64,000 nucleotides of DNA, taken from NCBI GenBank assembly GCA_014529385.2, contig CM043954.1, forward strand, positions 1,718,501 to 1,782,500, read 5' to 3'. Positions 33,799-43,872 of the stretch are shown piece by piece. The notes under the pieces were generated by a model. The model was not told the DNA's origin and searched no databases. It saw nothing but the letters and a program-made list of their open reading frames with translations. The position numbers and the translations under genes were made by a program. This DNA comes from Adiantum capillus-veneris. Taxonomy: Eukaryota; Streptophyta; Polypodiopsida; Polypodiales; Pteridaceae. Position 1 is the stretch's first letter. The number at the start of each line of letters is the position of its first letter.

Positions 33799-34700
33799 TT
33801 AGTTCAAAACATTGCCCTTATCTTTTCCAGATTCATATGCTTTGTCCATGTTTAGATTGTGTTCCTCCCTCCTTGCTTCAATTCTCCAGGATAACAGAGT
33901 ACCCTCGTTGTGCAGTGTGTAGTTTACAAAGTCATGCATATGCATGGCCATGATTTTCCCTACAATGCTATTGATGTCAATGCAATTAAACAGGCTATGT
34001 TGTGCAAGAGGTGGGTCTTGAGTATTGCACTCAAGGGTTTCCAATGGCCAGGTATGTTGTGATTGAGCTCTCTTGAAGAGTAAGCCATGTAGCAATTGAG
34101 TGCGTTCTTTTATGGTGTGATATGCATCGTCTTCTGTGTAATGACTGGAATCGATGGTTTCAATTGCGGTGCGTGGTTTGACTTTAGGTATCCACTTGTA
34201 CCTAATGAAGGTTGGCTTGAGTTGCAGTGAGGTCTTTGGTACCCATAGTTCGATTTGTCTGCTTTGGGCACTTGGTCTTCTACTCTGAGTTATACATTTC
34301 TTCTTTGGTTGCCATATCCATTTCATCTTTAGTAGCGGTGGTTTTTGTTGAGAAGGTGGATATGATGGCTTCTTTCTCAGGGTTGTTGGAGGTGTATAGC
34401 AATCTTTTGGGTACCCAGATTTGCTGAGGTTGGTTGACAATCTTACTTTTGGATATCCAAACTTGCCTGGTTCCTTACATTAGTTGAGTAGAAGAAGTCT
34501 TTAATGGAGTTGTAGTTGTAATTGTGGTTGACGACTCTTGATTATTTGAGTGGAAATCACCAAGAGCTCCTTTCCATTCCTCTTTAATGTATGCAAATGG
34601 TATTTTTAGATGTCCTCCTTTGAGTGTGAGTTCCAAGATTTTGGCATCCCAATCCTAAATTGCTTTGTAGGTTCTCATCCATACCACCTAATATTAGGTC
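33799..34700 (-). pseudogene. Gyp5 post-integrase W-x-P-K repeat region
   Basis: Minus-strand frames here contain five short motifs built on Trp-x-Pro/Ser-Lys: VWISKSKIV, IWVPKRLLY, WIWQPKKKC, LWVPKTSLQ and YKWIPKVKP, spaced by 15 to 50 residues of basic or Thr/Ser-rich sequence. The last 150 residues (HYTEDDAYHTIKERTQ, GTLLSWRIEARREEH) have no motif I know. The same motif series follows the second retropepsin-like domain in Gyp7, so this is a shared part of the lineage and not a chance frame. One frameshift separates the first two motifs from the rest. Function is unknown; regular basic/aromatic motifs might bind nucleic acid or protein, but this is a guess. Confidence 0.6.
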
Positions 34701-34713
34701 CTCATTCATGTGT

Positions 34714-35106
34714 TCATCCGCTATACATATGAAAGTATGCGGGCAAGAGAATCCATGAACTAATACTCAAGTTGATCTTCCCTAAAGTTGGAGTGACGCT
34801 CTTGTTGCAGCACTTGACAATGGCTCGACAATACTTAAGTGGTTGAGTAGTTGCTTTGCAATAAGTGGAATAGTTGACCACATTGACTCGGGCCCCCGTA
34901 TCTGCTAAAGCTTTGACTTTGCAATCCTTGTTCAAATTCACATTGATTTGCATATCAAGACCATCCAGCCACTCGTCATCAATATCGAACTCCTGCTCTG
35001 CTAAGGATTGAATGTGAAGAGTACTGAGTGGTACAGCTTGGATCTGCTTGACCATTTTCTTGAGGGTGATAGGGTGCAAATTTTTTATGAAATACCATGA
35101 AATCAT
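34714..35106 (-). pseudogene. Gyp5 post-integrase retropepsin-like domain
   Basis: The minus strand reads DDEWLDGLDMQINVNLNKD, then CKVKALADTGARVNVVNYST, then VTPTLGKINLSISSW. A hydrophobic strand leading into A-D-T-G-A-x-V-N is the retropepsin active site. The domain follows integrase directly, whereas gypsy proteases normally lie between Gag and RT. Just upstream the same strand reads PYHPQENGQAD, the last catalytic region of integrase, so integrase appears to have lost its C-terminal part at this junction. The matching domain exists in Gyp7 (about 51400-51720). The closing LG-x-x-W motif is not clear in this old copy. It may act as a protease or be a fold reused for another role. Confidence 0.65.
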
Positions 35107-35722
35107 CTAGTAGATATTCTATCACTTCATCAAGGAAATGAGATTTGCGATCACTCAGAAGCTCAATAGGAAGTCCGTATCTAGTAAAGATGCATTCGTA
35201 CAGGAATGCAGTAGTGGTTCAAGCATCATTCTTCTCGGTGGCTCGTGCCTCAACCCACTTGGTTAAGTACTTTGTTGCCACAATAATATATTGTGCCTAA
35301 GTTTTGTAAGCTGGTGGTTGTATTGGACCTACAAATTCTATACCCCATTTAGCAAATGCGTGTGCTCCCATCATAGGTCGTAGTGGCATGTTATACATTC
35401 TTGTTGGCATCTTTGCTCGTTGACATGCATCGCACCATCAAACAAATTCTTTCACACCGGCAAATAAAGTTGGCCACCAAATTTGAAGGGTTCGATCTCT
35501 TGCAAAATATAGACCTACAATTCTGGTATGAGCTTGACTTAAATAGGTTTCTTGGTCCTTCAGATTAATGCATAAGAGCAGGATTCCATCCTTGTTTTGG
35601 CGATACAATCTTCCGGCCATTGATATAGGGTTGATTGCTCCATCAATCGTGGTGTAATAGGAATTGGTATTTAAGAATCCACTTGTGCTATAGTCATTAA
35701 GGGCACAAGATCTTCTGACCAT
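35107..35722 (-). pseudogene. Gyp5 integrase, truncated
   Basis: The minus strand begins with the zinc-binding region GRLYRQNKDGILLLCINLKD and RTLQIWWPTLFAGVKEF, then CDACQRAK. The core reads AFAKWGIEFVGPIQPPAYKT, with Glu where the first catalytic Asp is usual, a TAG at 35297-35299 where Gln fits, then TKYLTKWVEA, then LLSDRKSHF and PYHPQENGQAD with Asp in place of the last catalytic Glu. After that the frame passes abruptly into the retropepsin-like domain, so the C-terminal DNA-binding module is deleted. Two of three catalytic residues are changed. Confidence 0.82.
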
Positions 35723-37130
35723 CTTGGAATCATTTCCATAGAGAATAGATATGCATCGGGTAAGTCATCATCTACCCCTTTAGGTGCTTCCCCCATGGTA
35801 AGTCTTGACAGGTGGTATGCCCGTTGGTGAGTAGTACATTTTTTAATCACAACTATGAAGTGAAATTCAAGTAGGATGATAAACCATCTTATTATCCTAC
35901 CTCTACTGCATGGTTTATTCACCAAATAGAGTAAGTCTTGATGGTCTACAAAAAAGATGAACTTGCTAGCTAACAAGTAATGTCAAAATGTCTTGACTGA
36001 ATACACCATACCAAGACCTTCTCTTTTTGCGGTTGTATAGTTCTTTTCCGCCAGGTTTAATTGTTGACTAGCATAGGAGATTGAAAAATCCATTGTACCC
36101 TCTCCTGGCTGGGCTATGATGCACCCAATGTAATAACTTGAAGCATCAACATCATGTACATGGAACACTTTGTTCCAGTCCAAAGCTTTTAGTATTGGTG
36201 TTGAGCTCAAGGCTTGCTTAAGCTTTTGGAAGGATTCCTCACATTCCTCAGTCCATTTAAAGTAAGTGACAAGGCTATATATGGGCCGAGCAATTATCAC
36301 ATATATGTAGATAAATCTAGGATAGCAACCGCAATGTCGCATAAATGCTTGCACTTCTTTGACTATTGTTGGCCTAGGCATTTCTGCAATCACTGCCACC
36401 TTCTCCATGTTTGTGGCTATGCCATTTTTTGACACAATATGTCCAAGAATTTTGCCTTGTCTAACCATAAAAATGCATTTTCTAGGATTTAAGCAAACTC
36501 TACACATACGGCATTTCTCAAAGACATGTCATAAATGCTCAAAATAACTTTCTCATTTTGTGCAGTGCACACAAAGATCGTCCATGTAGACTTTCAAGAA
36601 ATTTCAAAACTACTCCTGCCGATGCATTGGTCAAACCAAAAGACATTACTCAATAAGCAAAAATTTCCCACTCTGTGGCGAAGGCCATTTATGTTGGTCC
36701 TTTGGATCGATAGTCAATTGGTTGTACCCAGAGAAGCCATCCAAAAAGCTATGAGCTTCCTTGCTATCTACTCGATCTAGCACGTGATCAATAATGGGAA
36801 GAGGATAGTTGTCTCATATGGTGGTGACGTTTACCTTTTTGAGATTTACACACACTCTAAGTTTTCCATTATTTTTAGGCACCACTACAATTGGTGATAC
36901 CCAATCAGTGTGTTGTATTTCATAGATAAAATCAGCCTCCTTGATTTTCTTTATCTCTTCCTTGATTTTTTTGGCAAAGGTCTCATTATAGGTGTAAGGT
37001 CTTTGTCTACTTGGCTAAGCATCATCTCTTATAGGGATAGTGTGATGGCATATGGCAAGCTCCACCCCTTTGAGATCTTTATAAGACCATGTAAAAACAT
37101 CCTTGTAATCCTTTAACGTCCTTATGACAA
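35671..37130 (-). pseudogene. Gyp5 reverse transcriptase and RNase H
   Basis: From about 37130 the minus strand reads KDVFTWSYKDLKGVELAICH, QRPYTYNETFAKKI, GKLRVCVNLKKVN, HSFLDGFSGYNQLT and VYMDDLCVHC, which retains the catalytic Asp pair. The thumb follows with CLNPRKCIFMVRQGKILGHI and FKWTEECEESFQKLKQALS, then RNase H with HVHDVDASSYYIGC, EKNYTTAKREGLGMVY and FVDHQDLLYLVNKPC. Stops break the frame at several places. No protease motif is readable between Gag (37581) and RT, unlike Gyp7, so it is either deleted or decayed. Confidence 0.88.
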
Positions 37131-39620
37131 TCTCCTCTTCTTCTTGCAATAGATCCTTAGCTATGTATGTAGGTTTTGGCTCTTCTCCAAGCTCTACAAG
37201 GTCAATTCATTTGGCATTCTCCGGTCCTTTATAGGACTTCCTCGGTTCTATTGGTTGTCACAAGGGTTGCTCTACAATGATCCTACGATCTTACAAAGTG
37301 TATTTCTTATAATGAGTTGGAACACTGATTTTTCCTGATTTGTAACTATCCAATTCCATTCACGTGGTCCATACTTCTTTCAAAGTTCATTTCGGTTCTT
37401 TGTATTTTGCCTTCCGCTCCTTTTTTGTCATCAGGGGTTCTTTCCCTTTGATTTTATCAGGCTTAATCGACTTTGGTTTTGTTTTTTTTCTTTGTCTCTT
37501 TGCATGCTCTACGTTTAGATACCTTCCAATTATCTTGTCTTTTATGCAGTCTCGGGATATGGAGTAATGGGTACTAGCACCTATTCCCTGTACTTGATCG
37601 CTATAGATATATTCCCTGGAAGTGGTGGTTGTTGACCCACCAATACCGCTTGTGGTCGCTCCACATTCATGGGTGATCTTTGCATGGGTACCATATTTGG
37701 CGGGTATCTATACATGGGTTGCACTTGTGACCTCATTGGCACATACTGGACATTTCCATCATATGTAGACTTGTAGTAGCACTGATTTGTCTCATGATTT
37801 TGTCCATTTTTCTTCAATGGCACACCATTTTAACTGCCTTTGTTGTCCCATAGGTTGTCCCTGATTTGGTCCCTGCATAGGACCTCGCATCAGCATCCTT
37901 TGCATGTTGATCATCATATAGCTCATGCGTTTAAGCATGTCCTCCATAGTATTGACAGGAGCTGTAGCAGTTGATCCTACATGTGTTGGCACAGTGGATG
38001 TGTTTCACTTGGTGTATAGTTAGCTTTGCTTTCCTCATTAAAGATCTCACAATTATTATTCAAGTCGATTGCATCGAGATTGCACGCTTCCCAAGTCATG
38101 TGTTTTTTGTTATACAAAATAGCATGCAAATCTTTTTTTAATAGCCCCTCTAGAAACAGTGAGACTAGTCTTTCCTCGGTTGGAATCTCCAACTCTGGGC
38201 ATCTCTCTATGTACTGCCTCATTAGACTCACGCTATCTCTACTGGTTTCTCCTTGTTTTTGTTTGAAACTATAGATATGTGCCACAGTACTATGCTTTAT
38301 TCCCATTTTAGAACAAGTAGCAACAAATCTCATGGCCAAAGTCGGCAAGTCTGTTATTGATCCAAGAGGTATGGTCTAGAACCAAGTCAAAGCTTTGCCC
38401 TTGAAGGTCATCCCAAATCCCTCAAACTGTGTACGGAAATTGGTTATGCGCTCAGCTCTCAAAACAGGTCTGAATCTAGCCAAATGGTCATACAAATCCC
38501 CCATCCCACTAAATGTTTTTACCCACATTTAGAAATTTTGTTGGTCTGACTCTACAATTGTGTTTAGCACCTGCTCTCTCCCTTCTGGCTGATGTTTCTC
38601 CCATTAATTCCTCAAACTAGTTGGTAAGGGTGACTCATGTGGACCTCTTCTCGTCCTCATGTCACTCATTCCTCCCCTATTATAGGTGGTTTCTGCCTTT
38701 CCTTCCCTGTTGGCATCATTGAGGTGGCTACTCCTTGCTGCGCTTCCTCTTTTGATTGGCCATGCTATCATAAGTTCTAGCATTTGGAACCACATCCGAT
38801 CGCTTTCCTGAACGGTTCCCATGATCACTTCATGGATTTAGTGTCCCTGGTACTTGATTTGTTCAATCTCTTTTGGAGTCATCATGAAAAAATTAGTGTT
38901 GTAACAATCCCTTAAGAGATGAGCGGGAAGTTTTGCTAATCCCTTTTCCTTGATCTTGAAAATATACACAATTTTCAAGGATGTCAGTTGTCCTAATCTG
39001 GCATGGGTAGTCCATACCAAATCCATAATATTGTTTTCTTTCTAGCAATAAACTCCAAGTCTTGGGTTATCAGTGGAGGGATGTGTTTTAATGGTTTATC
39101 ATCTATCAACTCATACCCTTCTAATTCTAACATCGGGGGTCCCTCCTTTACAGTCTTATCTGGTATTAGAGTATCAATCCCTAATCCCCATTTATCCATA
39201 GAATCAAGGACTTGTTTCTTGCGATATTGTACTCCGTTTTGGTTTTACATAAAGGTCGTCTTGTTTGTTTGCCCTAACCTCCTCTTCAAAATCAATGGTA
39301 TGGTCATCTATCCTCACTGCAAACTCATCATTTGGATCCAAATAAATTTGGGCTTTGTACTTGTTGGTCTTGAAAAAAGTCAAGATGTGCTTGAACTTGA
39401 GAGAGGTCCCCGTTCCTGATTAAGTTGAAAAAGAAGACATATATGAGCTCGAATTGGAATAAGTGTATGGCACTTCTTTCGCAATAATTTCTAATGGTCT
39501 CCTTTGATTTGAGCTCTCTTCTGTGGACGCTCTGATCCTATTCTCTCCTAACTCAATCGAGTTTGCCAAAACTCTACCAGATCTTGGGTTCATATATGGA
39601 CTTACACAACTCAATTGAAC
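37131..39620 (-). pseudogene. Gyp5 gag
   Basis: The start MNPRSGRVLANSIELGE at about 39590 resembles the M-x-LRSGRVL opening of Gyp7. After an unfamiliar domain (WGLGIDTLIPDKTVKEG, LKHIPPLITQDLEFIARKK) comes a typical Gag core with FVATCSKMGIKHSTVAHIYS, KQKQGETSRDSVSLMRQYI and ERLVSLFLEGLLKKDLHAIL (38348-37977). A Met/Gln/Pro-rich tail (MQRMLMRGPMQGPNQGQPMG) follows, and then a region leading to RT with LDSYKSGKISVPTHYKKY. I see no clear zinc knuckle. The frame is broken into at least six pieces. Confidence 0.78.
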
Positions 39621-39840
39621 TGTTACTTCAAACTTGGAAGGTTGCCTTTGATTTCAAATGCAATGCTTTTGTTGTTTGATCTCCTGTCCTTTACTAAAGT
39701 TGCAATTCCCTGCACAACAACACTTAAAGTCTATCTGATTCCACAATTTGTCAATCCTAAGTCACAAAATATATGTAAATTTCTTTTTCCAGTGCCCAAT
39801 AGACCCTATATGCAAAAAATGTGAAATTTTTCTCAGTTTT

Positions 39841-39860
39841 ATCTTAGGCGCGCCTAAGAT
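39841..39860. repeat. 20-bp perfect palindrome, copy 3
   Basis: ATCTTAGG, then CGCG, then CCTAAGAT. It lies between the start of Gyp5 and the Gyp6 fragment, again at an element boundary. Confidence 0.95.
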
Positions 39861-39979
39861 TGCTACACCTATTTGTGGGGTCTACTTCAACTTTTTTCAC
39901 ACAATTGGAGTCTCCACACCTTGCCAAAGTCAATTCTGGTGTTAAGGGCCGCTTTTCAAATTTTGCAAGTGGAGAGCTC

Positions 39980-40710
39980 CATAACAGCCAGTCTAGGAGG
40001 CATTCTCACTCATCAACATTATGAAAAGAAGCTGAAGATCAAGACAAGTGACAAAAAAGTAACACCTGTGTTGGAAGTCCTTAAGATAGAGACACTCAAT
40101 CTCTTTTCTTTGATGGAACCTATAAGAGGACAGTGGAGAAAGCTACAACGGGCATTGTCATCTTCAATGAAAAAGGGGATAAGGTATTCTCCGGTGGGCA
40201 TCTCTTGGATTCCTGCTCCAACAATGAGGCAGAATATGCAGCCTTAACTCTTGGGTTAGGGTGGTGTGTGACACAAGGTATTCAACGGTTAAATGTATTT
40301 GGTGATGCCATGTTTTTAATAAGACAAATACAAGGAACTTGGGCTTGTAAAAATCATAGCTTGCTCGGCCATTTGCACCAAGTTAAGAAACTTTTAGGGA
40401 AGTTTCAAGCTGTACAATTACATCACGTCCCTCAAGCAAAAAATCAAGAAGCAGATGCTCTAGCTAGAGAGAAGCTACAAGATGTTTGAGTGGTGGGTGC
40501 TATCAAGTTGAAGTTGCCTCTCTTCCAAGGTAGCAATGTTATGTCTGACATCACGAGTTTCTTGGACACAGGAGAGTGTCCTAAAGATCTTACAAAGGGC
40601 CAAAAGCATTCTCTTGTGTGCAAGGCAACAAAATACCACCTTATAAATGATGACCTCTACTCCAAGGGTAAGAATCAAATTCTTAGGTGTGTATCTCTCT
40701 CTAGGTAGGA
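39980..40710 (+). pseudogene. Gyp6 additional RNase H and integrase start (Ty3/gypsy)
   Basis: The plus strand reads DTQSLFFDGTYKRTVEKATT, then GIVIFNEKGDKVFSGG, SCSNNEAEYAALTLGLGW, LNVFGDAMFLIRQIQGTW and HVPQAKNQEADALAREKL. This is a nearly whole archaeal-type RNase H of the kind found in Tat-lineage gypsy elements; FFDG, NEAEY, GDA and the late EADALA motif are all kept. After one stop at 40487 the integrase N-terminus follows (KATKYHLINDDLYSKGKNQ). The match ends at about 40710, where minus-strand Cop3 begins. The RT upstream is not readable. It is in the opposite orientation to Gyp5 and so is a separate insertion or fragment. Confidence 0.87.
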
Positions 40711-42060
40711 CACCTATTAAGTACGTAAGTGGCACACATGATGGCCTCAAGCCAAAACGAATGCGGCAAAGCTTGACTTTTGGCCATACATCGTGCCATT
40801 TTCATAAGTGACCTGTTTTTCCTTTGAGCAACACCATTTTGATGAGGCGTATAAGGCATTGTACATCGGTGTTTTATCCCATAACAAGCCAGAAATACAT
40901 TAAATTCATGAGATATATACTCCCCCCCTCAATCAGAACGGAGGGTGCCCATAGTACATTTTGAGACATTTTCAGCCATAGCCGGAAATTTTTTGAAGCA
41001 CATAAACACTTTGGACTTTGCCTTTGCCTAGAGTAATCATCAATAAAAGTCACAAAGTAAAGGTAATTGCCCAAGGACGGAGTTTGCATGGGCCCACAAA
41101 CATCATTATGCACAAGCTGCAACTTGCATGTGGCCCTAACTGAACCATCCTTTGGAAACTTAGAATGTTGCATCTTACCCAAAGTATAGCCTTCACATAC
41201 ATGTTTGATAGGTTCTTTAAGGGGCGGCAAAGAAGCAGCCATATCAGATTTTTGCAAACACAGCAGACTAGCATAATTCAAATGTTCAAAACATGAATGC
41301 CAAAGTTTTGCATGTGAAATAGCCTTTGAATCCAAAACTGTATTTGCAAAATTTTGCCCACACTTGTCATACAAAGTGAGCTTATACAGCCCACGGCATA
41401 AAATGCCAAATGCAACAATTTCATCACCAAAACTCAGATCATGTATTGTACATCTTTCATCCACAAATTTGACCACAAGACCAAGTCAAGCAAGTGCATA
41501 TACAGACAAAAGGTTATTTTTTATCCCAGGTATATAAAGTGCATCAACAAGTGTGAAAGGACTGTCATTTGTAGTAGTAAGCACAATCTTTCCAACTCCC
41601 TGAACCGGATAAGAGGCATTGTTGGCACAAGTAACTGATGAGGGACACACTCAAGCGAGGTGAATAAATCACGATGTGAGGTAATGTGCTTTGTAGCACC
41701 ACTGTCAAAATACCACACATGTGAATCTGCAGCAATTCACATGCATGCATCATGGACAACAGGATTATAAGTGCTCTCTACACTAAAACCCCATTATGCA
41801 TCAACATCAACATCACAGTCTGTTTCACAGAAGACTCAACAATAGCTGCATTAGTAGTGGAACCAGCCTCTTTGGCCTTCAACTTAGGACACTGCTTGAT
41901 CAAGTGGTCATTAGCTTTACAATAATGGCAACGCGTCTTCCTTTTTCCCTTATCACCAGAATTTCAAGAGGAATTGTTGCCAATAGATGCATTAGGAATA
42001 GGTGATTTTATACTCGCAGAAGAACCATGAGAAGTGGCTGCATTACTGTTACCACCACTC
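40711..42060 (-). pseudogene. Cop3: copia gag end, protease and integrase fragment
   Basis: The minus strand carries, from about 41950 down, a zinc knuckle CHYCKANDHLIKQC, the protease WYFDSGATKHITSHRDLF, the integrase zinc region LWHSCFEHLNYASLLCLQ with CEGYTLGKMQHSKF, then LVHNDVCGPMQT and YFVTFIDDYSRQ, the RSD-GGEY region, and GVAQRKNRSLMKMARCM near 40810. The first core residue reads N where Asp is usual, and Gln replaces the last catalytic Glu. The match ends against Gyp6 at about 40711. No RT is present. Confidence 0.87.
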
Positions 42061-42080
42061 TTTTTCTAGGGAGCATAGTC

Positions 42081-42084
42081 TACC

Positions 42085-42116
<32 letters not shown>

Positions 42117-42127
42117 CCCCCCCCCCC
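42081..42127. repeat. (CT)n plus poly-C tract
   Basis: An imperfect CT run of about 34 bases passes into about 12 C residues. It lies at the edge of Cop3. Confidence 0.93.
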
Positions 42128-42417
42128 ACACCCTAGGTTTTCATCTTTTATCTTCTTATCTGCAATCCACACACTTATAGATTCCTTTTGGCCACCTTTC
42201 TATGCAGAACCTTCTACCTATGCAAGACTCTTGGATTCTTACATTATGAGATCTCTACATTTACGAATTCTCTTGCATACATTGACAAGATCTCTTAGCA
42301 TAGCCACCTACTTGTGGTAAGGTTATGGATATCATTGTTGTGAGTAGTTAGCGTGAGACAATGGAGGACATGGGCTTGTAGATATTGGCTCCACAATCGT
42401 GGGGCCGGTTGCATACC

Positions 42418-43616
42418 AACATTGTATTGATTCATTAAATTGGTAGTTGGATGAGATAGAGCAATACATTTGTTGCATTCACTTGGCAGGTGTAGTTTCT
42501 TAACAATAGTTGGGGTTTTTTGTGGATGCCCCTGTTGCTTAGAACACCATATTATTTCAAAGGAACCTCTACTACTGAGGGTGGGTATACACCGGGGGAC
42601 TTTTTGGTTTTAGACTTGGTACTGGATACAGCATGTGCACTATTTTGGCTTATGGTAAATTGGGGCTTGTCCATATGGGTATTATATGGTTTTTTTTGGC
42701 CCAAGTGCTTATAGTTACTGGGCGCATTTTGTTATTGGTCGTCTTGTTAAGGTATTGCAGTACTTTTTTACATTCACAATGACAAGTAAAATTGGAAACA
42801 AAAACAGAATGGCATTTATTCCTTTAACTTCATGGTTGGACTTGAGGTCTGGCTTGATACCGCAAGGGTTCCTTACCACTTGGTTTGCTAAAGAGATGTA
42901 TAAGATAAGTCATATACAAATTGGGGGATGTTTTGGATTCCATGTACCATGATGTGCATAAACTGTATCTGACCTGAAACAAACATAAATGAACTTGATA
43001 CTTTTTAGAAGTATAAATGGATTTTTCTAAAAGCTTCTTTTATAGCTTCATGAGGTGGAGTTTCATTAATCTAGAAAGATAACTTATAAACTGATAAAAA
43101 TATTGATGGGGGATTCAGACACTTGGATTAGAAGGGGTAATGGCTGCCTAATCAAAATTATAATTTTTTGCTAGAAACTTTGGGGGTTTTTTATTATTAA
43201 AAAAGAAATTTACATAAATATTATGGACTAAGCTTGTACGTTTAAAAAAAGTTTGTAAGATGGACATGGATAACAACTGGTATAGTCCATTGATACCTGT
43301 AAAACACATCCAAGGATAGCATATTTGTTGTCTTGTTTGGATGGATGCAGGTAAGGACTCTATCTTACCTTGGAAAGTTTTTTTGGCTTTTAGCAATTGT
43401 CCAAATATAAGATTACACATACACCTACTGCAAGGGAAGTACTTTGGTTATCGATATACTAGAATGAGGCTTCATTCTTACAAACATTGTACTAAGATAA
43501 TTCTAAGACTGAGTTGTTTTTGTACTTATCATTTCCTTTATTCTTGAGCCAACTGTCTTTTGAATGTAAAAGTTCAATTATGTCTTATTAATTATGATAA
43601 AACAGCTACACACACA
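42418..43616 (+). repeat. RTx left terminal direct repeat
   Basis: Matches the right repeat from GTTGCATACC to AAACAGCTACA with scattered substitutions and small indels. It starts further in than the right copy, so it is shortened at its 5' end, and it has only one copy of the 72-bp unit that is doubled on the right. Near its end it carries ATGGATGCAG followed by GTAAGG, a perfect splice donor. Confidence 0.92.
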
Positions 43617-43872
43617 TCCTAAACATAAAGTTTTTCCATTTTTATGGAGAAACCGGGATGTTGGCTTTGGAAACTTATTCTGAAACTTAGTTCTAGGATG
43701 GACCCACGGTCTATAATCCCTTGATTGGTTGACTGGTGTTAGGTGGTCCTTCATAGACTATTTTTTTGGTTCCCTGCTCACGGCTATTATAGTCTTTGAC
43801 TTTGCTGGTTTAAGGTTTGCAGGCCCAATGTAATGTAACTAATCCTATTGATGTTTATATATTGCCTTTCAG
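43351..43872 (+). other. Putative intron in the RTx 5' end
   Basis: A perfect donor (CAG, then GTAAGG at 43351) and a good acceptor (ATATTGCCTTTCAG ending at 43872) bound 522 bases. Joining the flanks puts the codons M-Q before the splice in frame with D-H-K-H-S-R and the ORF Met at 43891. In the right repeat copy the exon-side frame is open for about 30 codons before the donor. The splice is inferred from sequence only. Confidence 0.5.

Larger units (their letters stand above)
33799..39620 (-). mobile_element. Gyp5: decayed Ty3/gypsy element, relative of Gyp7
   Basis: Gag, RT, RNase H, integrase, a post-integrase retropepsin-like domain and a W-x-P-K motif block follow one another on the minus strand. 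No LTR pair, primer site or target duplication is visible. The order, and the M-x-x-RSGRVL Gag start, match Gyp7 at 47958-61407. Many stops and a shortened integrase show great age. Confidence 0.85.
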
